Below are positions 34,980 through 47,958 of a stretch of DNA of 64,000 bases, one piece after another; positions within the stretch are counted from its first letter, which is position 1, and each line of letters starts with the position of its first letter. The stretch covers positions 198,908,857-198,972,856 of the forward strand of contig NC_073695.1 of the NCBI RefSeq assembly GCF_029784165.1, written 5' to 3'. Under the pieces are notes generated by a model. That model was given only the letters and a program-made list of their open reading frames with translations. It ran no database searches and had not been told where the DNA came from. The stretch comes from Wyeomyia smithii (lineage: Eukaryota; Arthropoda; Insecta; Diptera; Culicidae). The translations under genes and the position numbers were made by a program.

Positions 34980-35710
34980 CATTTTTGTACATACATGTTA
35001 TACATACATACACGTAATACACACACATACACGTAATACACACATATACACATAATACACACACGCTATATACACACACACGCTATACACACGATACCAG
35101 CCGGGAGATAATGAGACGTATTATCAGTGGAAGTCGTGCCTACTATGGGCTCAAAAAAAAACTACGGTCGCATAATTTGAACCTTCGCACCAGGCGTATA
35201 CACACACACACAAACACGCTTTACACACACACAAACACGCTATACACACACACAAACACGCTATACGCACACACACACAAACACGCTATACACACACACG
35301 AACACGCTATACACACACACACGAATACGCTATACACACACACGAACACGCTATACACGCTATACACAGTCTTCGCACCAGGCGTATACACACACACACA
35401 CAAACACGCTTTACATACACACAAACACGCTATACACACACACACAAACACGCTATACGCACACACACACACAAACACGCTATACACACACACGAACACG
35501 CTATACACACACACGAACACGCTATACACACACACGAACACGCTATACACACACACGAACACGAACACACAAACACGCTATACACACACACACACACAAA
35601 CACGCTATACACACAAACACGCTATATACACACACACGCTATACACACACACGCACACGCACATGCCACTCACACATACACACACGCTATTCACACACCC
35701 ACACGCTTGA
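34980..35710 (+). repeat. CA-rich minisatellite
   Basis: Tandem array of 18-24 bp units built on ACACGCTATACACACACACA. It is preceded by a looser ACATACACGTAATACAC array from 34985. A block beginning CTTCGCACCAGGCGTATACA occurs at 35180 and again near 35370, so part of the array was duplicated as a unit of about 190 bp. It creates long open frames on both strands (for example 199 codons at 35111-35710) that are low-complexity artefacts. Confidence 0.9.
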
Positions 35711-36290
35711 TATACGACACACTATACCTACACTATCGGTAGCACCCAACCGGCTTTCAGGTCTTCCAATGGTCCCCAGTGCCGTTCACATACAATTTCG
35801 GGCTGTATTCCGACAACGATATCTGAATTTGATTACCACTGGTGGGGTCCAACTCAGATCGAAGGTAAGCCGAACTGTTCGCCTTGACGGTCGACCAGGG
35901 AATGATCTTCTCTCAACACGGAATGTCCTTTTATAGCGTGGGGTTGGGTGATTGGGGGGTTGGGGGAAGAACCAATCACGCTGAAGCATCTCTGCTTGCT
36001 TTCTTCGTCGCTTACGTTGGGTGATGAATGCGATGCCAATTGACTGGCATTGCTAGCCAATGACTGAACGCGTGAAACCATTTCGTCTATGTTTTTGAAG
36101 TCTGCGTTAGGGAAATATACCAATCGTATGAAAAATGTATGTTTGAGCGCTATTAGCATCTAAAATCTTCCATTCCGCCAACCAAAAACGTTACATGTTC
36201 AATCCAGTTTTCACAGAATGTACCTTAGTATAGTGAAGAAAGACGTAGTCCCACGTCAAAAAGATTGCTTGTTTCATAAGTATCTTCGTG
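35711..36290. other. Short unexplained stretch
   Basis: A minus-strand frame of 101 codons at 35854-36159 has a Ser/Asn/Gln-rich composition and no domain I recognise. It may be a fragment of a transposon gag or nothing. No splice partners were seen. Confidence 0.25.
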
Positions 36291-36293
36291 GAA

Positions 36294-36518
36294 TGAGGTG
36301 GAATCGGAAATGGGTCTCAAAAAGTGAAGTGAGCGTGAGAGTGAAATATATTTCACCGTGAAGTGACTGCCGTAATTAGCACCAATATTTCTCAAATTTT
36401 TCCATAAAAATATGCGGAAAACCAGTCAGGTGCTTATTACGGGAGTCACTTCACGGTGAAATATATTTCACTTTCGCGCTCACTTCACTTTTTGAGACCT
36501 ATTCCCGATTCCACCTCA
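36294..36518. repeat. Large hairpin / foldback repeat
   Basis: Two 90-nt arms (36294-36383 and 36429-36518) are near-perfect reverse complements around a 45-nt loop. They include GTGAAATATATTTCAC-like and TCACCGTGAAGTGAC blocks. A 34-nt part of the arm recurs exactly at 37061-37094 in the orientation of the left arm, so 36429-37094 could also be read as an element with 34-bp inverted ends. Confidence 0.85.
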
Positions 36519-36589
36519 AGTGAGGTGACAAAAATCACCTCCGTGAAGTGAGATTGACAGTGAAGTGAAATAGAGAATATGACAAGTGC

Positions 36590-37290
36590 AATGAGCGAGT
36601 TTCCCAGCTCAAAAATTTCAAGTCCCGGAAAGTCGATTGAGCTGAAATTTTGTATGAGGACAAGACACGACAAGAGGAAACTTTTGAGCCCTACCACTAA
36701 ACGAAATTTGAAGGTAAATTTTTCCCTTACGTTCCACCGACCGCAGCTCAAAAATTTGTAAGTCCCAGAAAGTCGATTTTTTTCAAGAAAAAAAAAGATT
36801 AGCCTTGTTACTGGAAAGTAAATCCCATATATATTATCACAAATTACAAATCAATCGATTTTTAAACTTCCCTATCTTCGTGAAATCATTTCACCGTTCA
36901 AAATGGTCGTGAAATAATTCCACGCGAAACGTCGCTTTTTCCGTTTCCACTTCACTCATATGACACTCATAATAACCCAGATTTCACGGCAGATGTCACC
37001 TTGCGACGTTTTTCTCACTTACGTGAGTCCCGTAATAGGAATTCATTCACTTCACTCTGATTTCACCGTGAAGTGACTCCCGTAATAAGCACCAAAACTA
37101 TAAAAATTATTTCACCTTTATCACTTCTAGCTAGCTGTTCATCGACTTTAGCAGGTTTCTACATAAAGTCCAGCACAATTTTCGCTCTTGTTGTCACCAA
37201 ATTCTTCAAATCGGCAATCTTTGCTTTCTCGCATTTTCTTGCTTCATTCACCTTTTTTTTGCTGGTAACTTGCCGTTAGGCTTCCCATGC
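36590..37290. repeat. Dispersed repeat remnants with Lys-rich coding relic
   Basis: Two CAGCTCAAAAATTT-AAGTCCC-GAAAGTCGAT blocks lie at 36605 and 36747. Related strings occur near 3118 and 46790. On the minus strand at 37113-37279 a broken frame reads a Lys/Arg-rich helix (EARKCEKAKIADL, later RAKIV) that matches a better-preserved frame at 47065-47210 on the plus strand. The family is unknown to me. Confidence 0.5.
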
Positions 37291-37820
37291 TTAAGGTGCC
37301 AAAGGGATGCATGGGGAAATTTGACCTCAATCAGTCCAAGTTCTACTTGTTTGACTGATGAAAAAATGAATATTAAATTGACGAAATTAACTTTTTTATA
37401 TCAAATGTCTGAAAATGCATGCATTTATTTTTTTTAACTTTTCGAAAACTTCGATATCTAGGAATTTACAAAATTTTTGAGCTCAGGTCAATAGAAGGTA
37501 ATACCAACTTTTCAAGGTCCGTGAATTAAATTAAACCGACACTCTGAATAAACGATCAAAAAAATATTTTTAAAAACAATCCGATTAATACCCGACTTTT
37601 CCTAAAAAGACTGAGGGGTTGGTAGTACCCTCCCAGAATTCGATGAAACATTGTGGGTGTGTAGGCCTTTTTTTTTAAATACAGATACATTAACATTAGA
37701 AAAGAGTGAAGGACTGATAAATTGATATATCTGAGTAAAAACAAGAGATAGAGAAAAGACGCCAAAAATTCTTCTGAACAAATCAAACTGAACACTCTTA
37801 AATAAAAAAAAAGTTTTTCT

Positions 37821-38215
37821 TATGTCGTTTTCGTTTTCGCGGTGTAGCTACACTCAAACGACACTTTCGACACCACAAATGTTTTTTTTTTTGACTTTCT
37901 GGACTACACTTTTTCTGTCTCTGACTACCCTTTTCCTCTCCCGGACTACACCCGAAAAAAAAACAGAGTGTACTGTAGGAAATTACCAACACATTCACGC
38001 GTATGTGTCAAAACTGGTTTGTTTTGGTTCTCGTTCCACGTGGTAAAGTGTCAGGTAAATTTTTTTTAGCACATTTGCATGATGGACATATGAAATGGAA
38101 ACGAGACAAAATGACGATGGCGACTACGACCAAAACAAAACGGATTGACAGCTATCTCATTATTACGCATACCAATGCAACTGTGTAGCTACACCTCGAA
38201 AACGAATTCGACATA
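37821..38215. mobile_element. TA-type MITE, copy 2
   Basis: Ends TATGTCGTTTTCGTTTTCGC and, inverted, TATGTCGAATTCGTTTTCGA, both followed by GGTGTAGCTACAC. Same family as 16030-16487. Internal blocks including CACATTCACGCGTATGTG are shared in part. Confidence 0.75.
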
Positions 38216-38889
38216 ACAAAAACTTTATCAAGCGGCTTCATGTATGGTCGTTTGAAGGCCGTTTGAGAATTCACCAGCTTCATGATTTCACCTACTTTAG
38301 TTCTAAAACGCTCTTATAGTTTTAATATATCGCTTAAGTCAAAATGGTCCAAATATCCAAATAAAAATTCGTGTCTTCTAGTTGAAAACAAAAATAAAAT
38401 TTTGTTTAAAAAACTAATGTTTTGAAATTCACCCATTTCACTTTGAAATGCGAGCTAGTTTTTTCCATTTTTTGTAGCTACGGATAGTTTTTATATAGAA
38501 AAGAAAACCAAATTGAGGTAAAGTGCTTGGAAGGGCAGTTTTGATAGTAACCAGCAAAGACTACAATTTTGCAAAATGGTGTGAGGGTTGTGAAGTTTAA
38601 AAATAACAAATAAAATCATCAGGAATACGATAACTTTTTGTGGCGATGCGAATGCCCAACATTGCCTGAAAATTTCAACGTAAAGTGGAATAAGGGACTT
38701 TTAGGTGAAAAATCCGAACCCATTCCATTTAGTTTATATAAGAAAAAACCTAAATTAATTCACCTAGCGGTCAGACCCAGCCTTCCTCATTCAATTTTTT
38801 ATTTGAAAAAAATAGATTTACATGAACGCTTCAATCCAATAAATGTATATTCACTCTTTAGGTTCTAAAATATTCATGTTGTAATCTTT

Positions 38890-41800
38890 ACATATAAAAA
38901 TGCAGTCAAGTCTGTCTGTCTGTCTGTCTGATCCATATAGGCCCGAAAACTACCGAACCGATCGACGTGAAAATTTGTATGTAGGGGTCTTTGGTGCCGA
39001 TAAAGGTTCCTATGATAGTTTGAGACCCCTCCCTCTTCTGGAAGGGAGGGGTCCCATACAAATGAAACATAAATTTCTGCACAACTCAAGAACAAACCAA
39101 GCAAATGAAACCGAATTAGGTATGTGGGTGTTTTAAGGGGTAACTAATATGTCCATAATAGTTGGATGAAACACAAATGTGTGCACATCTCGAGAACTAA
39201 TCAACCAAATGGAACAAAATTTGGCAGGTAAATGTTTTTAGTGGTAACAAATATGTACATAATGGTTTGAAACCCGACTCCCTCTTCTATAAGGGAGGGA
39301 TCCCATGAAAATGAAACACAAATTTCGCACAGCTCAAGAACCAATCAAGAAAATACAACCAAATTTGGTATGTGAATGTTTTTAGAGGTAACAAATATGT
39401 CCATGATGGTTTGACGCCCCTCCCTCTTCTGGAAGTACATGTTTCTTCACAAATTTCTGCACATCTCGCGAACTAATCAACTAAATGGAACCATATTGGC
39501 AGGTGAATGTTTTTAGTGATAACGAATATGTTCCATAATCGACCTCAGACAACATTTTGGATTGTAAGATGGCAACTTCCGGTTTCTGGAAAACAGCCGA
39601 AAATGGCCGATTTCCACCCAATATAATAATATCCGGATCTAGAATAATACACAGGAGCTAAAATCGACCACAGATAGCATTTTAAATTCTAAGATGGCGA
39701 CTTCCGGTTTCTGAATACAGCAGAAAATGACCAAATACCACCCAATATGAGTTTTTCTTTAACCAGTATGCCGTTCAAAATCCAGAAATTGTCTCCAAAT
39801 GCCATTATGAAATCCAAAATGGCGACTTCCGGTGTCGGAAAAACAGCGGCAAATGACCAAATACCACCCAATATGGGTATTTCCGGAACCGTAATGATGC
39901 ACTGGAGCCACAAATCGACTTCAGACAACATTTTGAATTGTAAGATGGCAACTTCCGGTTTCTGGAAAACAGCCTGAAATCGACGATTCCCATTGAATAT
40001 TAGTATTTCTGGAACCAGAAAGATGCACAGACGCTAAAAATTGATCACAGACACAAACTTGAATTTTAATATGGTGACTTCCGGTGTCTGGCAAACAGCC
40101 GGAAATGACCAAATACCATTCAATATGAATGTTTTCGGAACCAGAATTACGCCCAGATGACAGAAATTGATTTCACAGGCAATTGTAAAGTCCAAAAGGA
40201 CGACTTTCGGCTTCTGAAAAACAGTCCAAAGTGACCAAATATCACCCAATATGAGTTTTTCTGTAACCAGTATCCTAAATACCATTTTGAAATCCAAGAT
40301 GGCGACTACCGGTTTGTGAAAAACAACCTAAAATAAACAAATACTATCCAATATGAGTATCTCTGGATTGTAAGATGGCAACTTCCGGTTTCTGGAAAAC
40401 AGCCGAAAATGGCCGATTTCCACCCAATATAATAATATCCGGATCTAGAATAATACACAGGAGCTAAAATCGACCACAGATAGCATTTTAAATTCTAAGA
40501 TGGCGACTTCCGGTTTCTGAATACAGCAGAAAATGACCAAATACCACCCAATATGAGTTTTTCTTTAACCAGTATGCCGTTCAAAATCCAGAAATTGTCT
40601 CCAAATGCCATTATGAAATCCAAAATGGCGACTTCCGGTGTCGGAAAAACAGCGGCAAATGACCAAATACCACCCAATATGGGTATTTCCGGAACCGTAA
40701 TGATGCACTGGAGCCACAAATCGACTTCAGACAACATTTTGAATTGTAAGATGGCAACTTCCGGTTTCTGGAAAACAGCCTGAAATCGACGATTCCCATT
40801 GAATATTAGTATTTCTGGAACCAGAAAGATGCACAGACGCTAAAAATTGATCACAGACACAAACTTGAATTTTAATATGGTGACTTCCGGTGTCTGGCAA
40901 ACAGCCGGAAATGACCAAATACCATTCAATATGAATGTTTTCGGAACCAGAATTACGCCCAGATGACAGAAATTGATTTCACAGGCAATTGTAAAGTCCA
41001 AAAGGACGACTTTCGGCTTCTGAAAAACAGTCCAAAGTGACCAAATATCACCCAATATGAGTTTTTCTGTAACCAGTATCCTAAATACCATTTTGAAATC
41101 CAAGATGGCGACTACCGGTTTGTGAAAAACAACCTAAAATAAACAAATACTATCCAATATGAGTATCTCTGGAACCAGAATGATGCAAGGAGCTAACAAT
41201 TGACCTCAGGCACCATTTTGAATTGCTAAATGGCAACTTATAGGCAACAGTCGGAAATGACCGAATTATACTCAATATGGATATTTCCGTAAACGTAATG
41301 ATGCATAGAAACCAAACATTGACCCTGGACACTATTTTGAATTTCAAGACGACCACTTTTAGTTTCTGGAAAACAACCAAAAATACCTCCCAATATGGGT
41401 ATTTCCGGTGTCAGATTGATGCCAGAAAGTCTGCTGATAATGACAGATTACCACCCAATATGAATATATTCAGAATTAAGGCGATGTACAGAAGCTAAAA
41501 GACGAGGATGTTGTCATTTCCATAAAACCAATCATTTCAAACGATTTGTTATTTGACTTTGATCATATCCTATGGCCGATTCGTCGTGCATTTGCAGACT
41601 TCAAACAAACCGCAAGGAATCAATGAACTTGGAACGTTCAAATAGTACGACACCACATTTAAATTATGTTGAGGCCACATATATCAAAGCAGGTATAGTT
41701 TTAAATAGTCTTTGAATTTCTCTTCTTTCCATAAAGTTTAAACCGCATATCAAATTGTTATGAAGTTTGTTATTTGTAAGTTTGAAAGATGACTCGTTCG

Positions 41801-42810
41801 TATGACACTAGTTATGTTCAAATAAGTCATGTAATCTCTGAGATAATAGACTTTCGTTGTTTTATTAACAATTTAATACATAACGGTTGCTTAAGTTCGA
41901 TTATAATCAAATGAAATGGGAACGTATAGGGCAGCCAAACTTTGAAACCACGTGTTCAATCATAATTCATCAGTTAACCCTTAACTAGCCCGCTCATCTG
42001 ATAATAATAATCAAATCGGTTGTGTAGTTTCTGAGATAATGAAGTTTCGTGATTTTCACAAGTCGGCACATTACAAATGAAGTTACAGTTCGATTACAGT
42101 AAAATTCAATAGGGTCTTCTGAGGCAGCTAGACCATTCATTTGACACTAATTTTGTGGAAATCGGTTCGGCCATCTCTGAGAAAAGTGAGTGAGTCCAAG
42201 TAGTCTTCGGAATATGTTCCTTTTCATAGCTGGATTTCACATTTTTCAACATAACAGGCAAAGTAATAGTGCGATTGCAAAACAAATCAATAGGGTCTTA
42301 TGGTGCAACTAGACCTTCCATTTGATACTGATTTTAAGAAAATCGGTTCAGCCATCTCTGAGAAACATGAGTGAGATTAAACAGTCTTCAAAACACGTTT
42401 CTTTTCATAACTTTTGAACCACAAGTTCAATCTTTATGAAATTCAAAACTTGAGGGTTTTCTAGGTAGCCCGTTCTTTCGAGACCAATTTTGTTTCTGAG
42501 ATATTGATGTTTCATGATTTAACATTTTTAAACATAACCTCTAAACTAAAAGTCCGATTACAATAAAATTCAATAGGGTCTTATGGGGCAACAATACCTT
42601 TCATTTGCAATTAATTTCATGAAAATCGGTCCAGCCATCTCTGAGAAAAGTGAGTGAGAATAAAAATCTGCACATACACACACACACATACAGAAAATGC
42701 TCAGCTCGTCGAGCTGAGTCGAGTGATATATGCCATTCGGCCCTTTGGAGCACTTTTATACTTTCGGTTTTGCAAGTGATTGCTATACCTTTCTAGGAGA
42801 AAGGTAAAAA
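38890..42810. repeat. Mosquito-type composite repeat region
   Basis: The region begins with a TCTG microsatellite (38910) followed by GACCCCTCCCTCTTCTGGAA blocks repeated three times (39020-39440). It continues with the satellite at 39559-41490. It then has three to four units sharing AATAGGGTCTTATGG and GCCATCTCTGAGAAA-GTGAGTGAG (42100-42660). It ends with a CA microsatellite and a GCTCAGCTCGTCGAGCTGAG palindrome (42700) and the hairpin CCTTTCTAGGAGAAAGG (42790). This order recalls a large non-autonomous element common in culicine genomes. I cannot assign its class; a Helitron-like 3' hairpin is possible but unproven. Confidence 0.6.
39559..41170. repeat. 806-bp tandem duplication of a seven-monomer satellite
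   Basis: Units 39559-40364 and 40365-41170 appear identical base for base where compared; all open frames repeat with an exact 806-nt offset. Each unit holds seven diverged monomers of about 115-125 bp around GATGGCGACTTCCGG, ACAGC-GAAATGACC, CACCCAATATGAG and GGAACCAGAATGATGCA. Single diverged monomers continue to about 41490. Confidence 0.92.
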
Positions 42811-43617
42811 GAAAAAAAAATCGTTGAAAAGACTTTTTAGAGACTAGCTTCAAAATAGAGACCAAGTCTCTAAAGAGAGAGCTTCTACGAGCCCCACAGA
42901 GGTACTTCTTTTAGGATAATTTGAAATTATTCATCATAAACTTTCAACTAAGCTGTGAGCTAAATTTCGAATCAGTTTCATCCATATTTGGAATCACTTT
43001 TAAATAAGTTTAAAATCCTTTTAGGCTAAATTTAAATCATCTTAAAAAACTCAACGACCAAAGCTCTGACTATTAGCGATTTTCTTTATTCCACTGTGTG
43101 CGGGCAAAACTGCCGAGAAATAATAAAACGTCATCGCCATTTAAGACGCAAGTAAGAAAGAGATGCCAGATAATTGTTTACGAACTTAGCACGTGCGGTG
43201 GTGGGTTGAAGCTGACAAATTTTACAGTGCGCTTCGGGCAGCACGGCAGGTCAAAACTGGGTCAAAATCGAGCGAATAAAGAAGGGTTTTGACAGTAGTT
43301 AGTGCGCTTCCAGGTCAAAACGAGGTGAGCTGGTGAAATAAAGAAATTCGCTATATGTCACTTTTGATACGAAACACGCAGCAATATTTTAAGCCAAAAC
43401 AGGAACATGACTATTCCAAGCTTATCATTGCATATCATTCAGTGTAAAAGTATTCCACCTGTACTTCGAACATGTGATGTCATCACAGTACATAGAAATC
43501 AGTTGTAACTGTGATGAATAAGCATTGTAGATAGATAAGCGTCATTTAATCGGTAGTCGCCGACCAAGACAGGGGTATGATCTAAAGTTTTTTTTTCAAA
43601 CCTGACAAGCTTCAATT
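42811..43617. other. Intergenic, no recognised feature
   Basis: AT-rich, with no domain-bearing frame. A short GGTCAAAACTGG/GGTCAAAACGAG repeat occurs at 43250-43325. I see nothing else I can support. Confidence 0.3.
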
Positions 43618-43975
43618 CGTAATATGAACTCTTTTTTTTATAGGGGGGGGGGGGGAGTTTGTAATGATTTATTTATGTACTTAAATGTCTATTCAGAATT
43701 AGTATTGTGTGTTCTGCCACAAATGGTGACATTTCAACACTATTACATATATTTGTACGCTTTTTAGTATTATTGAATGTTATTAGCTTTCGCAGTAAAG
43801 ATAATGCAATTGTAGGAAAATTATTAAACCTACTTGTCAAGAAAAAAAAAAGGAATAAAGGGAATAAAACGAAACTTAAAATAAACTTAAAACTATCTTA
43901 CTGACTATAAAGTGAGCTAATCGTTGCAATTGAGGATTGCAACGATTTTTGTCGGAATTTGTTGATAATTTGGCT

Positions 43976-45787
43976 TCACATATTTTCTAATGTTTTTACA
44001 TTAGTGAGCCTATGTAGCTCGTTCGTGCTAAACCAGGGAGGACGCTTCAAAATCATTTTCAAAAGTTTATTCTGAATCCTTTGAAGTGTCTTCTTCCTGG
44101 TTGCATAACAACTTGTCCAGATGGGAACTGCATATAACATTGCTGGCCTAAAAATTTGTGTGTAAATTAACAGTTTATTCTTGAGACAAAGTCTAGAATT
44201 CCTGTTGATAAGAGGATATAAACATTTGATGTACTTATTGCACTTTGACTGGATATTTTCAATGTGCTCCTTGAAAGTAAGATTCTTATCATAAATTAGC
44301 CCTAAGTATTTAACTTGATCAGACCAATTTAAGACCACACCGTTCATCTTAATAACGTGGTTATGGGTGGGTTTGAGAAATGAAACTCTTGGCTTATGAG
44401 GAAAAATAATTAACTGTGTTTTAGAGGCATTAGGGGAAATCTTCCATTTCTGCAAGTATGAAGAAAATATATCTAAACTTTTTTGTAGCCGACTGCATAT
44501 AACACGAAGGCTTTTTCCTTTTGCGGAAATGCTTGTATCGTCACAAAACAGAGATTTCTCACAACCTGGTGGTAAATCAGGAAGATCAGAAGTAAAAATG
44601 TCATATAAGATTGGGCCCAAGATACTCCCCTGAGGCACACCAGCTCTAACAGGCAATCTATTAGATTTACCATTTAGATAGTTAACCTGGAGAGTGCGGT
44701 CAGTTAAATAACTTTGTATCATTTTTGTAAGGTAAAGCGGAAAACTGAAATTTGACATTTTAGCTATTAAACCTTTATGCCAAACACTGTCGAATGCCTT
44801 TTCTATGTCTAGAAGAGCAGCTCCAGTCGAATAGCCTTCAGATTTATTAGTTCGAATCATATTTGATACTCTAAGTAACTGATGAGTAGTGGAATGCCCA
44901 TGGCGAAAACCAAACTGCTCATTTGCAAAAATGGAGTTCTCATTTATATGTGTTATCATTCTATTAAGAATTATTCTTTCAACAAGTTTGCTAATAGAGG
45001 AAAGTAAACTAATTGGTCGATAACTTGATGCCTTAGCTGGATTCTTTTCGGGTTTTGAAATTAGAGTGACTTTGGCATTTTTCCATTTCGTAGGAAAATG
45101 TGCTAGTGCAAAGCATCTGTTAAAAATTTTTACCAAGAAATTTAAAGAGTTTTCGGGAAGTCTTTTGATGAGGATATAGAAAATCCCATCATCTCCTGGT
45201 GCTTTCATGTTTTTGAATTTTTTGAGAATAGTTCGCACCTCATTCAAGTTTGTCTCCAATACCTCTTCGGAAAGAAATTCTTGGGTGGTGATCTGAACAT
45301 ACTTTTGGTTTACTTCATTTTCAATAGGACTTACTACGTTCAAATAGGAGTTATGAACACTCTCAAACTGCTGAGCAAGTTTTTGAGATTTTTGTTCATT
45401 CGTTAGAAAAATGCAATCACCATCTTTAAGGACTGGAATGGGCTTCGAGGGTTTCTTAAGAACCTTCGAAAGCTTCTAGAAAGGTTTTGAATAAGGTTCT
45501 AGTTGTTCAACTTCTCTCATGAAATTCTCATTTCGCAAGAGTGAATCTATGTTTAATCCCTTTTGTAATTCTTGAAAAATAATTTTCAAAGCAGGATCAC
45601 GAGATCTTTGGTATTGACGTCTCCGTATGTTCTTCAAACGTATAAGAAGTTTAAGTTCACTGTCAATAATTGGTGCATTAAATTTCACTCTTGCCTTAGG
45701 AACTGATAAATTCCGGGCATTGAGTATTAAGCTGCTAAAATTTTCTAATGCTCTGTCAATGTCAGCACTATTTTGTAAAATTATATC
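43976..45787 (-). CDS. ORF2 C-terminal part: reverse transcriptase (Juan-like)
   Basis: Reverse transcriptase for target-primed insertion. Visible blocks from the N-terminal side are KFKNMKAPGDDGI, SYRPISLLSSISKLVERII, NEQFGFRHGHST, LLDIEKAFDSVWHKGL, GVPQGSILGPILY and the catalytic box FCDDTS (a Cys in place of the usual Ala). A C-terminal Jockey-type tail with MLYAVPIWTSC follows. A single TAG codon at 45476-45478 interrupts the frame about 104 codons into this part; otherwise it is open for about 600 codons. This is the 3' half of the ORF whose 5' half is at 53934-54693. Confidence 0.9.
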
Positions 45788-46017
45788 ATTATTCATCATA
45801 TCATCATTTTTTTTTTTTTGGCAACGCTGTTTAGTTTGTTTACATCGCCGTGTAGCATTGGGCGATACGACGGAGAGTATCGATACTTCAGTATCGATAC
45901 CCGAAGAACCGAAAGTATCGAGATACTCAAAATATCGGTCAAAAAGTATCGATACCAGAAGTATCGATACTATAGCTGAGATCATTTTTTGAATTTTTGA
46001 TAAATACATTTACTCAG

Positions 46018-47355
46018 GGTGGCCACTTTACCGGAAAAACGGGTAAAGCGGGAAAAAGCCGGGAATTTTAAATCACCGGGAAAAAAATACGGGAAAACCG
46101 GGAAATTAGGCTTCACGCCGGGAAAATCATCCTCCTTCATGTCTGCCGCTTTATTTGTACAACAGTTTCTGAGGAAATGTCAACATGAGACCCTGTTTTT
46201 TATGTTTACCTAACTGGCATGATTCTGCCGGATAGGGGAAAGCTGGTTGTTGGTTTCAGTTAAAGTCGACAGCGGCTTCGCAGCAAGATCTGCGTCAAAT
46301 AAAATCAGGCTTGATCAGGTGGATAAATTTACTGTTCCGTAACATATATGGTCAGATTTTAAAGAAGTCAAAAAGTTATCAGCGTCGCGGGAGGCGTATT
46401 GAAACTTCTTGTGAATAGTGTTCGACATCGCATCGGGGAGAATCCGGTCAAAAGTCAAATAGGACCGGAAACTTCGAGTCTCGATTTTATTTCGAACCGG
46501 ACCGGAACGGAGCTACCCGGTTTGTACTTCCCGATTTTTGGTATGATTTTAACCACAAGCAGCAAAAAGCAGCAAAAAAAAATTTTTCATTCTGTGTTGG
46601 ACCTTTTGACTACTTGATTTTGTTGGGGAAAGACGCCACCTTGAAGAGCTATTTGTTAAAGATTTCTCAGATTTTTTCTATATCAAAAACAAACAGTAGC
46701 TAAATTATTTTTTTTTTCAAATTGTTTATTCAGAGTGTCAGTTGAATTTATTTTACGGACCATGACAAAATTTCTTATACATTACATTGACCCCAGCTCG
46801 AAAATTTTAAAGTCCCAGGATCGAAGTTTTTCGAAAAAAAAATTGTTTTGAAATAACGGATCTCAACGTTTCATGCATTTTGCAAAATGCATCTAGACAG
46901 TTTCATGTGCATTTTTTTCATTGGTCACTCTGAGGCTCTTCTTCCCAAAGTCCGCTTGAAGTTTTGCCTGAGGACTCTATGCCCCAACTCTTGAATTTAT
47001 CCCACGCATTTCATTGGCATTCTGATACAGAAGCACTGCAAGCTCGAGAGAAGGTTGACAGAGAAAGATGCAGAAGGAAGCAAAAAAGCGCGAGAAGGCA
47101 AAGATTGTCAACGATTTGGAGATAAAGAGGGCGAAAATTGTGCAGCAGATCACCATGAAGGTACTTGCTAAAGTCGACAAACAGCTAAACACGATGAAGG
47201 AGGAATGTTTTTCATAGTTTTGTAACACTTTTTTGGCAAGGCACAAATAAGCATGTGAAAATTGATTTTTTTTCTCATATGTTTTGAAAATAAAACACCG
47301 GGAAATTTCACTAAATATCATCGGGAAAACCGGGAAAAAACCGGGAAATTGAAAA
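46018..47355. repeat. Dispersed repeat bounded by CCGGGAAA-type arrays
   Basis: It starts GGGTGGCCACTTTACCGG followed by several CCGGGAAA units, and ends near 47355 with four more units. The same type of end occurs at 33719. Between them, at 47065-47210 on the plus strand, an open Lys-rich frame reads KKREKAKIVNDL then RAKIVQQI, matched by a degraded copy at 37113-37279. The identity of the parent element is unknown. Confidence 0.5.
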
Positions 47356-47958
47356 TTGATATTGAGTGGTTCGCGGATTCAGTGATTCGCGAAAATACAG
47401 CAAAACTATTTGCTGAACAGAAAACAGTAAATGAATGTTTGCTGGAATCCAGCAAAAGAATTGATATGTCAAAAAATTTACGTCAAGCTGTCATTAGTAA
47501 AACGTGCCAAATCGCTGTGCAGCTGGTACGGGATCATCGCTAAGCTCCTGATAGTGAATATGGGACCATAGATAAGTCCTTGTTGGGCTAGATGAACTTA
47601 AAAGTTGAAATGATAATCATACATCTCTAGTTCAACAGTAATTTGCCTATGATCCGATGGGCGGATGGAATCTGGTGCTTGACGGAAACATGGTTCCCTT
47701 GAATTAACTGGTTAACCAGCAAATTGATTTATGCTTTGCTGAATGAACAGCAAATTGTCATAGCTGACAACCAGCAAGTTGTATTTTGTTTTACCGAACA
47801 TGCAGCAAACGACCTGTCACTTTTATGCAATTGAGCATTACTGAATAATTAGCAAATTTCATTTTGCTGAACAGATTGCTGGAAGCACAGCACACCAAAA
47901 ATCAGCAAAATTTTGGTGGTTCCCAGCAATGAAAATTTGATGTGCCGACTTTTTTTTT

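Noticed and set aside
35111..35710. 199-codon open frame of His/Thr/Asn/Leu/Tyr repeats, and antisense Cys/Val-rich frames
   Set aside because: They arise from the CA-rich minisatellite; no domain, no splice context, and every frame is equally open.
35180..35710. Possible CRISPR-like array
   Set aside because: Units are contiguous and low complexity with no unique spacers, in an animal genome.
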